NCBI GenBank assembly: GCA_910577785.1
Contig: CAJTNT010000001.1
Coordinates: forward strand, 91,339 to 155,338
Length of the DNA stretch: 64,000 nucleotides
Reading direction: 5' to 3'
Source of the DNA: an uncultured Lachnospiraceae bacterium
Lineage (GTDB): Bacteria > Bacillota > Clostridia > Lachnospirales > Lachnospiraceae
How positions within the stretch are numbered: the stretch's first letter is position 1; the number at the start of each line of letters is the position of its first letter. The translations under genes were made by a program, and so were the position numbers. Below, piece after piece: positions 34,301 to 43,307 of this stretch. The notes under the pieces were generated by a model. It did not search any database. It was not told where the DNA came from and was given only the letters and a program-made list of their open reading frames with translations.

Positions 34301-34781
34301 CCGGATTATTGAAGACCGGCAGGGCAACTCCTTCATTTTTCCAGCTGCACAAATCTGTGGAGGAATAGCAGGAGACGCCAATGGCAATCACGCAGCCATT
34401 CTTAATGTTGTTCTCCCCCTTGTGTTCCCCATACCAATAATACTTCTGTGTCTTGGCGTCCCAGAGCACGCCGCCCCCATGCGCCTGGATCATCGTGCCC
34501 TGATTGTCCAGCCACTGGCTGCCCGGCGTAATGATCCCCTGGGCTTCTCTGGCCTGGACATCTGCACTGCCCCCAGTCTGTAACTCCACACTGTTTTCTG
34601 ACTGCGCGACCCGTAACCCTGCACCATTTTCTCCCTGAAATCCCTGTAACTCCACAATGCTTTCTGACTGCGCGGCCTGCACAACGCCAGCTGTTCCCGG
34701 CATCAGGCCCGCCGCAGCCATTGCGCTGCACAGCAGAACAGAAAGTACCCTATGTTTCCTCTGATTCCCTTTTCTTTCCAT
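31395..34781 (-). CDS. Secreted GH43-like glycosidase with discoidin and BIG2 modules
   Basis: A 1,128-residue exported protein. Signal peptide at residues 1-37 (VLSVLLCSAMAAAGL, cleavage after VQA). A short imperfect repeat follows (AQSESIVELQ and AQSENSVELQ). Residues about 80-460 form a five-bladed GH43-like domain (IQAHGGGVLWDAKTQKYYWY, PKVLYNQKNDNYVMWFH, DDGKAYLIYSSED). A helical linker precedes an F5/8 C (discoidin) domain at about 640-780 with a likely carbohydrate-binding role. Two BIG2 domains and two further Ig-like repeats rich in Lys complete it. No sortase motif. Start 34781 has GGAGGAAAAAG upstream. Probably degrades a galactose- or arabinose-containing glycan; substrate is not certain. 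Confidence 0.85.
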   Translation of the reverse strand: MERKGNQRKHRVLSVLLCSAMAAAGLMPGTAGVVQAAQSESIVELQGFQGENGAGLRVAQSENSVELQTGGSADVQAREAQGIITPGSQWLDNQGTMIQAHGGGVLWDAKTQKYYWYGEHKGENNIKNGCVIAIGVSCYSSTDLCSWKNEGVALPVFNNPAFLAGEAPAEDTPLYLAESSPEYQAAKAAGKAVSPYDTLEKYNTASYIGRLNSLYAGRTAAEKRALYQKFNWDSVLERPKVLYNQKNDNYVMWFHKDGEGAGNYSLAQTGIAVSDSPAGPFRLVDAINPLGKESRDMTLFQDDDGKAYLIYSSEDNWTLYIAELNEDYTGLTGIYSRNYVDKGGSKGQYAREAPAIFKYQGSYYLISSGCTGWRPNVMGYSVASNLREGMSETGGNGPFQMNNLKNPCIGLEADISFNGQSTFVLPVQGKEGAFIYMGDRWNQNNLKDSRYQWLPIQIDAEEKALTLAWNDSWRIEDFDKVNSQARVELNRAIRAGDGMASAEYDFGQERWQVFQQAMQTAKNLAFGTEISQVTALKDQIVQSMEALRRWKPLDAAFAEVENRAEAAYTVSSWKDVKKAYEAGKALGDAATDAQIGDAAAAIQAAIGKLEEVKMKTEEIDLKGKAIQADSQQSGNEAEKAIDGNSGTIWHCKWGNGTTPLPHSLTIDLGQPYEDLYQLYYLPRQDKDSNGIASRYRILASNADKDISQLADADFTEVRTGIWSEDKTEKSTIFRTNGAARYLRFEIIAGIGDFASAAEIRLLRGTPEGGEMPPAEIKVSKITLTGAKTELLKGEELTLKAEIAPEDAANKAISWESSDEGVAKVSSQGIVTAVSAGTATITAVSADGSGVKGIYSITVKEEPQVPTEIKVSAITIRGDKAKLLKGGKLRLQPTIAPENATNKAISWSSSNRSVARVDSQGTVTAVSAGTAVITATATDGSGVKGTYQVTVTVHLVKKITLESEYKAVAAGKKVKVTAAVATTGKTASKALAWTVSNKKYATVNAKGIVSTKKAGAGKTITVTAKAKDASKKKASIKIKIVKDAVKKITLSCQKKTLPAGQKVTVKASVKAGKTANKALAWSTSNKKYATVNSKGVVTAKKAGKGKTVTIKAVSTDGTNRKAVIKLKIK

Positions 34782-34872
34782 CTTTTTCCTCCATAGATAA
34801 TAATCCGTCATATTGCACCCTTCTAACATTTACCACCAAAAAATTCCATAAAAACTCACACACCCAACACCA

Positions 34873-35082
34873 GCTGGTTCGGGCACACCATTCCCCTAAG
34901 CAGACAATTCAGGGGCGATTTTAGTGGAGGGGAAATCCAGCGTTTAGAGAGGCTGCACGCGAAGGCTCTCCTGAGCGTGCAAAGTACCACATCCTGTATC
35001 CTATCGTCTGCATGCCTCTCTTAACGATTCGTTCCCCGGAACGTTGCCCCGTCTGCGTGGGGGATGGTGTGCCCGAACCAGC
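34873..35082. repeat. About 210-bp imperfect palindromic element with 19-bp perfect ends
   Basis: The ends GCTGGTTCGGGCACACCAT (34873-34891) and its complement near 35064-35082 are perfect inverted repeats, extended by CCCC, GCAGAC, GGGGC and GGGGAA blocks and by AGAGAGGC-TGCA near the middle. The whole 34782-35281 gap contains no supported gene. It could be a MITE-like element, an invertible segment or a structured RNA. Confidence 0.75.
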
Positions 35083-35281
35083 GTCCGTTTTGCCAGCTCC
35101 CCCCACATAAAATGAGGCCCCCACATCCAGACTCTCATCCTTCTGCACTGACCTCATTTTACTAAATTACCAAAAACAAATGTTGCTATTTTCGGTAAAA
35201 AAATATGCATTTTCGATTCTATTATTACAAGCACTCGCTACATCACAATAGGATACCCTGCACACATGCCATGCCCCAGCC

Positions 35282-38200
35282 TCAATATGCCCGCACACTA
35301 GCCCTTGGCGGCATGCCTTTCTGGCGGAAGAGTTTTTGATAGCTTTTCCGCTTGCTGGCCGGCACCTTGATCAACGCCTTTGGCGCAATCCCCGCAAAAG
35401 CCTTCCTGCCAAGCTTGCCGCTCCTTAGCTTTGCCGACTTCACCTGCAGGCTCTTTAATTGCTTGCATCCATAAAAGGCATTGGAATCAATCTTCACGAC
35501 ACTGGCCGGCAGGAGCAGCTTTTTGAGCTTGCCGCATTTGCCAAAAGCATTGCTGGCAATCGATGCTACCCGCTTGCCCAGCTGTACGCTGCTTAGGTTT
35601 TTGCAATTGTAAAATACCCTGCTCCCAATCGCCGTGACATTAGCGCCCACCACTACTTTTTTAAGATATTTATTGTTACGGAAGGCATTTTGCGCAATCG
35701 CAGTCACTTTACAGATATGCCCTGCCTTGGTCTTAATTTTATCTGGTATCTTTACTGTGGCTGTCTTATTTTTTACGGGGCCTAGATATTGTACGCGGAT
35801 TTCTTTGGTTTTGGCAAAGATCACTTCATACTCTCCCTTTTTCCCTGCGTCGAACACAATGTCCCCCACTTCCAGGAAGCGGTCTTCCTCGAGCTTCCCT
35901 GGGGTATCCGGCTTCTGTGCCGGTTTATCTGTCTCTGGGATATCTGGTTTTTGCACCAGATCACTCCCGCCAGGTTTTTCTGGGTTTTTGCCAGGCTCTT
36001 TTTCTAGGACTGGAAGGACTTCCTGCCTTGTTGCCCCGCAGTTCTGGCAAATATATGTCTTAATGCCTGTCTGCGTCAGTGTGGCCTCTTTTGTGACAAC
36101 ACCAGCATTCCATCGGTGTCCCTGTTTAGAGGTTCTTTTCCCCGCTGCCAGCTTCTCCCCGCAGTCCAGGCAATAGGTATCGCCTGTATAGCCGTCCTCC
36201 GTACAAGTGGGTTCCTTTTGGCCCCTGATTTCCTTATTCTTATGCCCCGTCTGGGGGATTTCCTGCTGCTCCACAAGGACGGTGCCACATCTGGAGCAAT
36301 GGCTGCCCTCCGTCTTCCCTGGCTGTGTACAGGTCGGATCCTTTGCCCGGTCGGTTACCACTTTATGCTCTTTCTTGGGGATTTTCTCCAAATATCTGTC
36401 ACCGCAGTCGCACTGGTTGCATACCTCCCCTTCTTCCTGGCAGGTAGCTTCCTTCCAGACAAAGCCCAAATAGATATGCCTGTGCGGCGCAACCACCTCA
36501 ATTTCCTGTACTGCCGTCCTGGTCACCCCGGATTCGGTATAGGAAATCTCTACCTGCTGCCTGCCTGCCTTGGCCGTACTCCCGCTCACCTTGTAATCCG
36601 TCACTTTCTTGCTGGTGCCATTGCCATAGAAGACCGTAACTTCCATCCCCGCCATCGACAGGCTCTCGCCTACCTGATAAGACAGCTTATCCGGCTCCTT
36701 CGTAATCACCAGCTCGGAAATGAGCCTCTCTGCCGGGAATTCTGTAATGCTGCCTACAACAAATTGCCGCAGCAGCTGGGAGTCCTCTTCCGTGAGTTTC
36801 CCGTCCACATTCAGATCTGCGCGCTTGAACACATCGTCTGTAAACTCCCGTGTCCCATTTATGCCATCCCGCATAATGGCCACATCAAGGACGTCAATCT
36901 CGCCATCCCCGTTAAGGTCGCCATAATACAGCCCCGCCGCTGTCTGCTTTTCTACCTGGAAGCTTTCTGTCCCCTCTGCATTAAAGTCCCCGGATACCTG
37001 CAGCTGGAACGTATACTGCCCGGTATCCCATACCTGGGCGCTAAAACATCCTTTATCCTTACTAAACTCTTGGGAGGCCAGCACGGAACCGTCCGGCTTA
37101 TAGATGGTTGCCTCAATTTTATAAGCATTCTCACTCAAGCCATCCCAGGCCTGCCCCGTAACCCCGTCATACATCTTGTAATAGAAGAAGACAAAATTCC
37201 CCTGTTTAAAGGAATACAGCTCATCCCCGTACTTCGACCCGGAGGTGCAGAAGAAGATGTCAGGGCTCGTGAGGTCTGGAATCGTGTAGGACACCTCGCA
37301 TTTTCCGGAATAATCCCCAGATATTTCCACAACGCCCCGGTATTCTCCTCCATTGCGTGTCTGGAAGCCAATCCAGTTGTTGTTGCTGTTGCTGTATGTA
37401 CATGTGTTGGCCACCGACCCATCCGGCGCGTAAATCGTCTCCTTCATCTGATAATTGACCCTGGAATCATCCAGCCGCTTCCCTGTGGAGGCGTCCAACA
37501 CTTCATAACACAGATAGTACATCTTGCCGCTCTGGTAGGACTGCGGCACATCGCCCATTTTGCTGTCCGAAACCCATGCATGGAGGCTGACCTGCGGCTT
37601 CGGCTTTTCTTCCACCTTCGTTAAATACTGCATGGAGCAATAGCCCTTGTAGCCATTCCATTCCACATGCGCCCAGCTCCCATCCGCCTTGGAGACATAC
37701 ACCTGCGCCCCCTTCGGTATGGTGGTCACCTGGGAAAACGATGTGCCATGCCCACTGCGCATCGTCAGCGGATACTGGCTAGTGGTGACGATATAATTCC
37801 CGGCATACGCCGTGGTGCAGTTACAGGTATCCACAGAAGCGCCATTTTCCCGCAGCACCCCCGTCCAGGGATGGTCATAATAGCCGCTGACAGATATTTC
37901 CCGCCCTGTCTGGTCGCCAGGCGCAGGATATCCGTAATTCTGATGTGCGCCCACATTCTGGTTATTGCCTAGGTAAAACTCCGTGTGCTGCTTGCTGGTA
38001 TTGGTCGAATCATTGAGGAGGATGTCACCCCTCCTTAAATTGCCCGCCCCGCCAATCTGGCTCCAGGGAATCCAGGTGAAACCGCGCGGCGTCAAGGCGG
38101 AGCGCATATTCTGGGTAAATGTGGCTCCGCCGACATCATATCCCGCCGCCTTCAGCGCAGAAATCACAAACGAGGAACAGTCATAGTCCGGGTTTCCCCA

Positions 38201-38374
38201 GCGATTGCTCTGGCTATAGCCATGGCTGTTGTCATTGGCTATGGCGATTGCCCACTGCAGCGCCCGTTCCAGTTTCTCGCTTGCCGCATACGCCTTACTG
38301 ATTTCCCCCATAGGGGAAACTATGCCCAGCAAAACAGCAAGGCTGACGATAACGCTAAGTATCCTCTTGTACAT
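35282..38374 (-). CDS. Secreted amidase-like protein with SH3, dockerin-like, Cys-rich and LRR modules
   Basis: A 1,030-residue exported protein. Signal peptide at 1-31. Residues about 35-185 are a phage-type Amidase_5/NlpC-P60-like domain with the catalytic Cys in DYDCSSFVISAL and a His in QHTEFYLG. An SH3b domain follows (PLTMRSGHGTSFSQV). Two beta-domains precede a dockerin-type I pair (YGDLNGDGEIDVLDVAIM, ADLNVDGKLTEEDSQLL) near 500-560. Then come an Ig-like domain, three or four CxxCG repeats (SRCGT, CLDCGE, CQNCGA), a Pro-rich linker and a BspA-type LRR domain (NAFRNNKYLKKVVVGANV). Start 38374 follows AGGAGGATTGAA. Likely a cell-wall-acting surface protein. Confidence 0.85.
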   Translation of the reverse strand: MYKRILSVIVSLAVLLGIVSPMGEISKAYAASEKLERALQWAIAIANDNSHGYSQSNRWGNPDYDCSSFVISALKAAGYDVGGATFTQNMRSALTPRGFTWIPWSQIGGAGNLRRGDILLNDSTNTSKQHTEFYLGNNQNVGAHQNYGYPAPGDQTGREISVSGYYDHPWTGVLRENGASVDTCNCTTAYAGNYIVTTSQYPLTMRSGHGTSFSQVTTIPKGAQVYVSKADGSWAHVEWNGYKGYCSMQYLTKVEEKPKPQVSLHAWVSDSKMGDVPQSYQSGKMYYLCYEVLDASTGKRLDDSRVNYQMKETIYAPDGSVANTCTYSNSNNNWIGFQTRNGGEYRGVVEISGDYSGKCEVSYTIPDLTSPDIFFCTSGSKYGDELYSFKQGNFVFFYYKMYDGVTGQAWDGLSENAYKIEATIYKPDGSVLASQEFSKDKGCFSAQVWDTGQYTFQLQVSGDFNAEGTESFQVEKQTAAGLYYGDLNGDGEIDVLDVAIMRDGINGTREFTDDVFKRADLNVDGKLTEEDSQLLRQFVVGSITEFPAERLISELVITKEPDKLSYQVGESLSMAGMEVTVFYGNGTSKKVTDYKVSGSTAKAGRQQVEISYTESGVTRTAVQEIEVVAPHRHIYLGFVWKEATCQEEGEVCNQCDCGDRYLEKIPKKEHKVVTDRAKDPTCTQPGKTEGSHCSRCGTVLVEQQEIPQTGHKNKEIRGQKEPTCTEDGYTGDTYCLDCGEKLAAGKRTSKQGHRWNAGVVTKEATLTQTGIKTYICQNCGATRQEVLPVLEKEPGKNPEKPGGSDLVQKPDIPETDKPAQKPDTPGKLEEDRFLEVGDIVFDAGKKGEYEVIFAKTKEIRVQYLGPVKNKTATVKIPDKIKTKAGHICKVTAIAQNAFRNNKYLKKVVVGANVTAIGSRVFYNCKNLSSVQLGKRVASIASNAFGKCGKLKKLLLPASVVKIDSNAFYGCKQLKSLQVKSAKLRSGKLGRKAFAGIAPKALIKVPASKRKSYQKLFRQKGMPPRASVRAY

Positions 38375-38423
38375 TTCAATCCTCCTTCCCTCCCGGGCCG
38401 CTATGGGCCTACATACCTGCCGC

Positions 38424-39353
38424 CTACCATCCCCGCAGCGCCCTTGTACGATAACTGACAAACTCGCCCTCTGCCCCCTTGAGCTTCCATTGCTTGGGCG
38501 ACGCGCCGACAATCTTTTTAAAGTTGCGCTCCAGCGTGGAGACAGAGGAAAAACCTACCTTCCAGGCCAGGGCATTCATGGAAAGATCTTCTTTCTTCAG
38601 GAAATCACAGGCCTTCTGGACACGCACCATATTGATATACTCCAAGGGCGCCATATTCATGCATTCTGTAAAAAGCCTGCGGAAATAAGGCTCGCTGACG
38701 CTGCATGCCCTGGCCAGCTCCTTGATTTTGATTTCCTTGCTGTAATGCAGCTCCACATAGACTAATGCCGGGCGGATTTTCTCCACATGCAGCATATTGC
38801 TGCCCTGGCTGCGGAACATGTTCTCATCCATGCGGATCATCTCCTGCAGCAGGACGTAGAGATAGCCATTGACAGCTTCACGGTTGCGGAACCGCTTCTC
38901 CCTGTTTTCCTCCAGGATGGCAAGAACCAGCCCAGACAGCCTGGGATATTCCCCTGCCTCAATCAGCAGGGGGATATTGATCAGATTCTGCAGCAGTTTG
39001 CCTTTTGCACAGGCATCCTCATCCCCGCAGTTCTTGGCAAACCCCATAATATCCACATAAAGAAATTCCCAGAAACAGACCCTGCCTGGGGCGCTCTGGA
39101 TTCCATGAGGGAAATTCGCGGGAATCAGGGTAATGCTGCCCTTCTGGTAAGAAGGGGACTCTTCACCCATATATACAAAGCCTTCGCCATAATGGCAATA
39201 GGCAATCTCGAAAAAATTGTGGAAATGCTGTTCATTGGTCTGGTAATGGGTAATCCATTTATCCCCTAAAAGCGCCAGGTCATATCTCCCCATAGGCATC
39301 TCATAATAACGAAATTCTTCTATTTTTTCCTGTTTTCCCGTATTCCCTTCCAT
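38424..39353 (-). CDS. AraC-family transcriptional regulator
   Basis: A 309-residue regulator with an N-terminal cupin ligand domain (HFHNFFEIAYCHYGEGFVY, ITLIPANFPHG) and a C-terminal pair of HTH motifs at about 205-300 (IKIKELARACSVSEPYFRRL, then AWKVGFSSVSTLERNFKKI). AraC proteins of this type respond to sugars and usually regulate a neighbouring gene. It lies 49 bp upstream of the amidase-like gene on the same strand, and the GH43 gene is further downstream, so control of surface-protein expression is plausible. Confidence 0.9.
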   Translation of the reverse strand: MEGNTGKQEKIEEFRYYEMPMGRYDLALLGDKWITHYQTNEQHFHNFFEIAYCHYGEGFVYMGEESPSYQKGSITLIPANFPHGIQSAPGRVCFWEFLYVDIMGFAKNCGDEDACAKGKLLQNLINIPLLIEAGEYPRLSGLVLAILEENREKRFRNREAVNGYLYVLLQEMIRMDENMFRSQGSNMLHVEKIRPALVYVELHYSKEIKIKELARACSVSEPYFRRLFTECMNMAPLEYINMVRVQKACDFLKKEDLSMNALAWKVGFSSVSTLERNFKKIVGASPKQWKLKGAEGEFVSYRTRALRGW

Positions 39354-39555
39354 TTTCTTCCTCTTTTCTGCTTTTGTTATAAGGGCGGTAGGCTACCTTT
39401 ATTTTATCTTCCGTCACTCCGCCGTCATCTACGCCCCATACAAATCACCCAATTCCACCTCACCGATAGACGCCCCGATTGCCGCACCTTACTTATGTCA
39501 TGCCAAAACCTCTTATCCCTTAAGCTGCCGTTCCTTTCCGCAAATGGCTTCGTGC

Positions 39556-41220
39556 TTATACATGGAAGCAGCTTCCGCCGATAAACTCACGCAGGATAGA
39601 GTTCTGCGCCACGTCTTCGCTTGGCACCGGAAGGAAATAATCCAAGAACTTCAAGAGCCTCTTGGCCTCTGTATACTCCGGGCATTCCTTCCCAATCTGG
39701 AACAGCAGCGGCTCTGCATACTGCTTAAGCACCGCCAGTTCATAAATCAGCGCCGAGTTGAACATAATATCCGCATCATCCTGGAAGGGGAAAATGTACT
39801 GCTCCTCTCCCCGGCGCACAGAATCCCACATACGGATGGTCTCTCTGGCCGTAATATTGCGTGTCCTGGCGTCCCGCACCATCCGGCGGATCATCCGCCC
39901 ATCCGTCGTGGGCAGGCTGTTATGCTCGTCAATGTTGAGCTGCGTGAGTGCGCTGATATAGATCTTCAGCTTACTGGAAGAAGGGAGGGTATAGGAAAGC
40001 CTGTCGTTCAGCCCATGGATGCCCTCCAATACCAAAATGTCATTTTTGCCCAGCTGCTTGTAATTCCCTTTATACTCGCGCTTGCCAGTGCGGAAATTAT
40101 AGGTGGGCAGGGACACGCGCTCGCCTTTTAACAGGGCTGACATATCGTGGTTAAACAGTTCTATGTCAATGGCCTCCAGGCACTCAAAGTTGTAATTCCC
40201 GTCCTCGTCCTTGGGCGTGTCCACCCGATCCACATAATAGTCGTCCAAGGCAATCGGGTGCGGCTTTAAGCCCTGCGCCATCAATTGTATGGACAGGCGG
40301 TGGGAAAAGGTAGTCTTCCCAGAAGAAGACGGCCCTGCAATCATCACGAACTTCTTGTCCGGCTCGGCTGCAATCTGCTCGGCCAGCTTGCCGACCTTGC
40401 GCTCCATCAGCGCCTCCGCCAGCAGGATGACCTTGCGGATCCTCCCCTGGGCGATCGCATCGTTCAATGCGCCAATCGTGGCAATGTCTAATTTCTCGCT
40501 CCACTCCGCAGACTCCCGCAGCACCTGGAACAGCTTATGGGAAGGCGAAAACGGCGGCACAGCCTTCGTGTCCTTATCCGGAAACAGCACGACAAATCCC
40601 TCGTCATAGAGCTTAAGCTCGAAATATTTTAAATAGCCGGTATCCGGCACCATATAGCCATAAAAATAATCTATGTAGTTGCCAATACTGTAAATATTGA
40701 CCTTTGAGCTCCTGCGGTAGGCAAACAGCCGCTCCTTGTCCCGCATCCCCAGCTCATGGAACAGCGCCAGCGCCTCATCCGTGGAAATGCTCTCCTTGCG
40801 GATGGGAATCCTCTCTTCGGACAGCCGCACCATCTCCTCCCTAAGACGCAAAAGATATGCCTCGTTGGGCGCCTCCCCCTTCAACTCACAAAAATACCCC
40901 TGGCTAATGGAATGCTCAATCCGCACAGACACATGCTTGCCGTCTGCCTTCGCCAGATTGTAGATGGCGCGCTGCATCAGCAGGGACATGCTCCTGCGGT
41001 AGGCCTTCCTCCCAGCCTTATCTTTTGTGGTCACAAAAGAAAGTTCCCCGTCTGTCTTGGCCCTGCGGCTCAGTTCCCGCAGGCGGTTATTAAAAAGCAC
41101 CAATACAATGTCGTCCTGATACTGTCCCTGGTATTCTGCCACGATATCCTGGAAATAGGCACCTTTGGGGTATTGCTTCTCCTCTCCGTTGATTCTGATA
41201 CGGCAAATACTCTCAGCCAT
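39556..41220 (-). CDS. Uridine kinase-like nucleoside kinase with N-terminal TGS/ThrRS-like domain
   Basis: A 554-residue protein. The N-terminal 60 residues (ICRIRINGEEKQYPKGAY) resemble a TGS domain, and the next part resembles the ThrRS editing region. The C-terminal half is a P-loop kinase (IAGPSSSGKTTFSHRL at about residue 295, then HPIALDDYYVD and LEGIHGLND) of the phosphoribulokinase/uridine kinase family. Such fusions are common in Clostridia and annotated as nucleoside kinases. Start 41220 follows AAGGAGGAGGGCT. Confidence 0.88.
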   Translation of the reverse strand: MAESICRIRINGEEKQYPKGAYFQDIVAEYQGQYQDDIVLVLFNNRLRELSRRAKTDGELSFVTTKDKAGRKAYRRSMSLLMQRAIYNLAKADGKHVSVRIEHSISQGYFCELKGEAPNEAYLLRLREEMVRLSEERIPIRKESISTDEALALFHELGMRDKERLFAYRRSSKVNIYSIGNYIDYFYGYMVPDTGYLKYFELKLYDEGFVVLFPDKDTKAVPPFSPSHKLFQVLRESAEWSEKLDIATIGALNDAIAQGRIRKVILLAEALMERKVGKLAEQIAAEPDKKFVMIAGPSSSGKTTFSHRLSIQLMAQGLKPHPIALDDYYVDRVDTPKDEDGNYNFECLEAIDIELFNHDMSALLKGERVSLPTYNFRTGKREYKGNYKQLGKNDILVLEGIHGLNDRLSYTLPSSSKLKIYISALTQLNIDEHNSLPTTDGRMIRRMVRDARTRNITARETIRMWDSVRRGEEQYIFPFQDDADIMFNSALIYELAVLKQYAEPLLFQIGKECPEYTEAKRLLKFLDYFLPVPSEDVAQNSILREFIGGSCFHV

Positions 41221-41305
41221 AGCCCTCCTCCTTTTCTCATTCCTGTCTGCTATTTTGCGCTGTATTCCTTGGTAACCCACAAACTACAAATTGTCGCAAT
41301 ATATG

Positions 41306-41668
41306 TTACATAGGCGTCCCTACTTCAATCAAATTTCCGTCCAAGTCATAAAATCGGATTACCTTCTGTCCCCAGCTATGCGTCATAAGCCGATTGACAT
41401 ATGGAACCTCGGGATACATTTTTTCCAATTTTGCAATAAATGCTTCTATGTCTTTTTCCTCAAAATACAGTTCGCTGGCATTGCTTTTCGGAATAATATC
41501 TTTTCCCAAAAACTCTCTCCAAATTTTTTCATCCTGGAGCACCAGGCCTTCCGTTAAAATCATATTGCCATCATTGTCCAGCAGCATGTCAAGGCCGAAT
41601 AAGTCATGGTAAAACTGTTTTGATTTCTCAATATCTTTCACAACAACCAAAATATTCTTTAATTTCAT
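41306..41668 (-). CDS. VOC/glyoxalase-family protein
   Basis: A 120-residue vicinal-oxygen-chelate protein, MKLKNILVVVKDIEKSKQFY at the start and FYDLDGNLIEVG at the end, two beta-alpha-beta-beta-beta units. The first His ligand is absent at the usual place, so enzyme activity is doubtful. Start 41668 is preferred to an ATG seven codons upstream because of GGAGGGAGG. It overlaps nothing but lies 14 bp after nif3. Confidence 0.82.
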   Translation of the reverse strand: MKLKNILVVVKDIEKSKQFYHDLFGLDMLLDNDGNMILTEGLVLQDEKIWREFLGKDIIPKSNASELYFEEKDIEAFIAKLEKMYPEVPYVNRLMTHSWGQKVIRFYDLDGNLIEVGTPM

Positions 41669-41682
41669 TGGCCGCCTCCCTC

Positions 41683-42465
41683 CTAGCAATACAAGAACGG
41701 CTCCCTTACTTCCTGCTCAATTACCTGCAGCCCTGGGGCATGTTCCCTAAGATATGTCCCCATATAAGGAATAAACATTTTTTCCACCCCATAATGCCCT
41801 GCATCAATAATTGCCAGCCCCTGCGCGGCAGCGTCAATCCCCTCGTGATGGTCAATATCCCCGGTCACCAATACCTGCGCCCCCGCCCGGATGGCCTTCC
41901 CGATCACGCTCTTGCCAGACCCCGGGCAGATCGCAGCCTTACAGACCCTGGCCTGGAGATCCCCAAAAACCTTTACCTGCTCCACCGCAAAAACCTTTTT
42001 CACCAAATCAGCGCATTCCGCCAGCGCCATCTCCTGCGGCAGCAGCCCAACACTGCCAATCCCTTCCTGCTCCTCCCCCTGCCGGAAGGTCACATCCAGC
42101 GCCTCACCCCCCGTAAGAGCCATCCTCTGGGATGCAAGCTGCGCCATCCCCTTCACGTCAAAATTCGTATGCATGGCATAATAAGAAATGTCATTCCGAA
42201 TCAGCTTTATAATCTTCCTGCCAATAAAATCCCCTGCCGTTATCCTCTTTACCGCCCTGAAAATCATTGGATGGTGGGTCAGCAGCAGATCCGCACTGGC
42301 ATCCACAGCCTCCGCAATCGCCTCATCCGTAGCATCCAATGCTATGTAAACCCGTTTTATCTCTTTTTGCGGATCCCCCACTAACAGCCCCACATTGTCC
42401 CATTCACAGGCATAATATTCCGGCGACTGCTCCTGTAATATCCCTATTAATTCCTGGCAAAGCAT
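41683..42465 (-). CDS. Nif3-like dinuclear metal centre protein
   Basis: A 260-residue DUF34/NIF3 protein forming a toroidal hexamer in known structures. Metal-binding motifs are LLLTHHPMIF at about residues 58-67, HTNFD at about 98, and DAGHYGVE near 215. Lies downstream of trmK, the usual order in Firmicutes. A GTP-cyclohydrolase-like function has been proposed for the family but is not settled. Confidence 0.93.
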   Translation of the reverse strand: MLCQELIGILQEQSPEYYACEWDNVGLLVGDPQKEIKRVYIALDATDEAIAEAVDASADLLLTHHPMIFRAVKRITAGDFIGRKIIKLIRNDISYYAMHTNFDVKGMAQLASQRMALTGGEALDVTFRQGEEQEGIGSVGLLPQEMALAECADLVKKVFAVEQVKVFGDLQARVCKAAICPGSGKSVIGKAIRAGAQVLVTGDIDHHEGIDAAAQGLAIIDAGHYGVEKMFIPYMGTYLREHAPGLQVIEQEVREPFLYC

Positions 42466-42584
42466 ACCCTAACGCTCCTTCCTGTATCTAAATAATTACA
42501 ATGTATTATTCCGACTTTGATCTTATAGATATCCCTACAAGGATATGCAGCGGCTTTCCATCCGCAGCGGAGGGAGCGGGGAGC

Positions 42585-43289
42585 CTATGCATAATACCCC
42601 AACGCCCGCTCAATATCCCTAAGATCCCCTTCTATCTCCGCTGCCCTCGCCTCAATATCCCCCCTGCCCTGTTCCTTTAGCTTCCTCAGTATCCCCTCCT
42701 TCTGCCCCCGCTGCCGTAATAGATACTCCTTCAGCACCGGATGCCTCCCCTCCAGCAGCAATGCCCCAAACTTCTGCGCAAGCTTATCCTCCTGCCCGAT
42801 CACCGGATTTCCCACAGCCCTCACCGCCATCATCGGATAATACTTCCCGTCCTCATATACCATCTCCTCTGCCTCAATCCGATAGCCATTCCTCCACAAA
42901 AACCCTCGGAATGCAGCAATCTCAGACTGCGGCTGCAGCACCAGCCTTTTCGCCTCCCTGGCCACTTCCTGCCCTTCCGACAGAATCCGCATCATCAGAC
43001 CGCCGCCCATGCCGGCTATCACAATCTGATCCGCCTCCCCCGTCGCAAGCGCAGCCAGCCCATCCGACAGCCTGGCCTCAACCTGCCCTTCCATGCCATA
43101 CTGCCGGATATGCTCCTTGGCGCGCTGGAGGGGGCCAGGATTCACATCCAAGGCGATTGCCCTCTCCGCTCTTTTGCATCCTACCAGATATACAGGTATG
43201 TACCCATGGTCTGTCCCCACATCTGCCAGTGTGACGCAAGCCCCCGCCAAGCTTGCCACTGCCTTAAGCCTCTTTGATAACCGTACCAT
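42585..43289 (-). CDS. trmK: tRNA (adenine(22)-N1)-methyltransferase
   Basis: A Rossmann-fold SAM-dependent methyltransferase of 234 residues modifying A22 in tRNA. Motifs are DVGTDHGYIPVYLV (SAM loop), ALDVNPGPL, and IVIAGMGGGLM (the TrmK catalytic loop). It lies 18 bp after rpoD, a usual order. Between it and nif3 is a 119-bp gap with two short hairpins but no clear T run. Confidence 0.93.
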   Translation of the reverse strand: MVRLSKRLKAVASLAGACVTLADVGTDHGYIPVYLVGCKRAERAIALDVNPGPLQRAKEHIRQYGMEGQVEARLSDGLAALATGEADQIVIAGMGGGLMMRILSEGQEVAREAKRLVLQPQSEIAAFRGFLWRNGYRIEAEEMVYEDGKYYPMMAVRAVGNPVIGQEDKLAQKFGALLLEGRHPVLKEYLLRQRGQKEGILRKLKEQGRGDIEARAAEIEGDLRDIERALGYYA

Positions 43290-43307
43290 CTCTTATGTGC
43301 CCTTCTG

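Noticed and set aside
34921..35157. Open frame within the palindromic element
   Set aside because: It overlaps the inverted repeat and has no family or good start; the DNA symmetry explains it better.
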